From Burkholderiales bacterium (lineage in GTDB: Bacteria; Pseudomonadota; Gammaproteobacteria; Burkholderiales; Burkholderiaceae), in the NCBI GenBank assembly GCA_947447845.1, contig CANFNO010000223.1, positions 1 to 5,667 of the forward strand: a DNA stretch of 5,667 nt. The letters run 5' to 3'. The first letter of the stretch is position 1, and the number at the start of each line of letters is the position of its first letter. The notes beneath the pieces are model-generated. The model saw nothing but the letters and a program-made list of their open reading frames with translations. It did not search any database and was not told the DNA's origin. Shown in pieces: positions 4,345-5,667 of the stretch. A program made the translations under genes and the position numbers.

Positions 4345-5667
4345 TCAATGGGAGTCGCGCGGAATACCAGCGCCACTGCCGCCTACCAAAAAGTCGAGGT
4401 CGGCGCCCAGGTGCGCCTGCTGCACGGTTTCCACATACAGCTTCTGGTAACCACGCTTGGGCGCATCAGGAGCCACCCACAGTTTGCGGCGCTCGGCCAG
4501 CACTTCGTCACTCACTTCCAGATGCAGGCGTCGACCTGCAACATCCAGCTCAATCATGTCGCCGTTCTGCACCAGGGCCAGCGTGCCACCGGCGGCCGCT
4601 TCGGGCGAGGTGTGCAGCACGACTGTGCCGTAGGCGGTGCCGCTCATGCGGCCATCGCTGATGCGCACCATGTCGGTAATGCCTTTTTTCAGCACCTTGG
4701 GCGGCAGCGGCATATTGCCCACCTCGGCCATGCCGGGATAGCCGCGTGGGCCGCAGTTTTTCAGCACCATGACGCAGTTCTCGTCCACGTCCAGGTCGTC
4801 GCTGTCGATGCGCGCATGCAAGTCTTCGATGTTCTCAAACACCACGGCGCGGCCGCGGTGCTGCAGCAAATGGGCTGAGGCGGCGGAGGGTTTGATCACC
4901 GCGCCATCGGGTGCCAGATTACCGCGCAGCACGGCAATGCCGGCGTCCTTCATGAAGGGCTCGTCAGGGGTCTTGATGACCTCGCGGTTGTAGCAAGGCG
5001 CCTGGGCGATGTTTTCGCCAATGGTCTTGCCGTTGGCCGTCAGCGCGCCCGTGTGCAACAGGCTTTGAATCTCGCGCATCACGGCGGGCAGGCCACCGGC
5101 GTAGTAAAAATCTTCCATCAGGAACTTGCCCGAGGGCTGCAGGTTCAAGAGGCAAGGCACTTGCGCGCCCAGCTTGTCCCAGTCTTCCAGGTTGAGTTTG
5201 ATGCCCATGCGCCCTGCTATCGCGATCAGGTGGATCACCGCGTTGGTGGAGCCGCCAATGGCCGCGTTGGTGCGGATGGCGTTCTCAAAGGCTTCGCGGG
5301 TCAGGATCTGGGACATCTTGATGTCCTGCTCGACCATCTCCACAATGCGGCGACCGCTCATTTGTGCCAGGCGGTTGCGGCGGGTGTCGGCAGCAGGGAT
5401 GGCGGCATTTTCGGGTAGCGACATGCCCAACGCTTCAACCATGCTGGCCATGGTGCTGGCCGTGCCCATGGTCATGCAATTGCCCTTGGAACGGTGCATG
5501 TCGGACTCGGCGGCGGTGAAGTCGGCCATGGTCATCTCGCCTGCGCGGACCATTTCAGACATCTGCCAGACACCGGTGCCCGACCCAATGTCCTTGCCGC
5601 GGAACTTGCCGTTGAGCATGGGCCCACCGGAAATGCCGATGGTCGGCAGATCACAACTGGCCGCACC
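4345..5667 (-). CDS. L-arabinonate dehydratase, IlvD/Edd family (partial, N-terminus outside window)
   Basis: Dehydrates L-arabinonate to L-2-keto-3-deoxyarabonate using an Fe-S cluster and Mg2+. The 440 visible codons stay open to the right edge, beginning GAASCDLPTIGISGGP, so the Met encoded at 5619 is internal and not the start. By comparison with family enzymes of about 580 residues, roughly 140 residues are missing, including two cluster cysteines and the metal-binding residues near CDK. Visible are the third expected cluster cysteine in NCMTMGTAS (residue 64 of the visible part), NAAIGGSTNAVIHL (134-147), LRGNLAPDGAVIKPSA (247-262), NCGPRGYPGMAEVGNM (304-319) and RISDGRMSGTAYGT, whose serine (visible residue 342) matches the catalytic base of pentonate dehydratases. 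The C-terminal RDSH resembles the ending I recall for Rhizobium L-arabinonate dehydratase. Azospirillum calls this gene araC, unrelated to the E. coli regulator, so I give no symbol. Another pentonate, such as D-xylonate, is possible; the downstream L-KDA dehydratase favours L-arabinonate. Confidence 0.92.
   Translation of the reverse strand, partial: GAASCDLPTIGISGGPMLNGKFRGKDIGSGTGVWQMSEMVRAGEMTMADFTAAESDMHRSKGNCMTMGTASTMASMVEALGMSLPENAAIPAADTRRNRLAQMSGRRIVEMVEQDIKMSQILTREAFENAIRTNAAIGGSTNAVIHLIAIAGRMGIKLNLEDWDKLGAQVPCLLNLQPSGKFLMEDFYYAGGLPAVMREIQSLLHTGALTANGKTIGENIAQAPCYNREVIKTPDEPFMKDAGIAVLRGNLAPDGAVIKPSAASAHLLQHRGRAVVFENIEDLHARIDSDDLDVDENCVMVLKNCGPRGYPGMAEVGNMPLPPKVLKKGITDMVRISDGRMSGTAYGTVVLHTSPEAAAGGTLALVQNGDMIELDVAGRRLHLEVSDEVLAERRKLWVAPDAPKRGYQKLYVETVQQAHLGADLDFLVGGSGAGIPRDSH

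Noticed and set aside
3680..4450. Plus-strand frame of 256 codons
   Set aside because: It is antisense to the aldehyde dehydrogenase, whose catalytic motifs are all intact. The composition is typical of a shadow frame.
5617..5619. Met codon as the start of the arabinonate dehydratase
   Set aside because: The frame stays open to the window edge and encodes the conserved GAASCDLPTIGISGGP segment just upstream, so the true start is outside.

Overview
The window reads as chromosomal DNA from a GC-rich betaproteobacterium, most likely Burkholderiales and probably the Comamonadaceae (Rhodoferax/Polaromonas-like). This rests on the long 84-residue form of initiation factor IF-1 with a tail after the OB fold, on the sugar-acid enzymes, and on a GC-rich intergenic repeat of a style I associate with that family. 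The placement is an inference; no rRNA or other phylogenetic marker is present.

Layout, left to right. (1) 59-313, plus strand: infA, encoding IF-1, followed by a clear intrinsic terminator at 326-353. (2) 430-1590, plus strand: a 386-residue Gfo/Idh/MocA-family NAD(P)-dependent oxidoreductase. Its 117-base leader could fold over its own ribosome binding site. (3) 1591-1787: a gene-free gap between converging genes, filled almost completely by two diverged 82-84 bp tandem repeat units plus a truncated third. (4) 1788-2717, minus strand: L-2-keto-3-deoxyarabonate (L-KDA) dehydratase. (5) 2718-2887: a 170-bp gap with two back-to-back perfect inverted repeats. (6) 2888-4327, minus strand: an aldehyde dehydrogenase, assigned as 2-oxoglutarate semialdehyde dehydrogenase. 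(7) 4345-5667, minus strand: the C-terminal 440 codons of an IlvD/Edd-family dehydratase, assigned as L-arabinonate dehydratase, whose N-terminus lies beyond the right edge.

The three minus-strand genes encode consecutive steps of the non-phosphorylative (Weimberg-type) L-arabinose pathway: L-arabinonate to L-KDA to 2-oxoglutarate semialdehyde to 2-oxoglutarate. They probably form one transcription unit read from right to left. The first two genes are 17 nt apart; the third follows after the 170-bp gap. L-arabinose dehydrogenase, lactonase, transporter and regulator are not in the window, unless the oxidoreductase at 430-1590 is a sugar dehydrogenase, which the sequence does not prove.

I found no previously undescribed multi-gene system. 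The items most worth a second look are the tandem repeat with interleaved pairing arms, the paired inverted repeats between the semialdehyde dehydrogenase and L-KDA dehydratase genes, the possible start-masking hairpin of the oxidoreductase, and a Gly-to-Cys change at a conserved IF-1 position.
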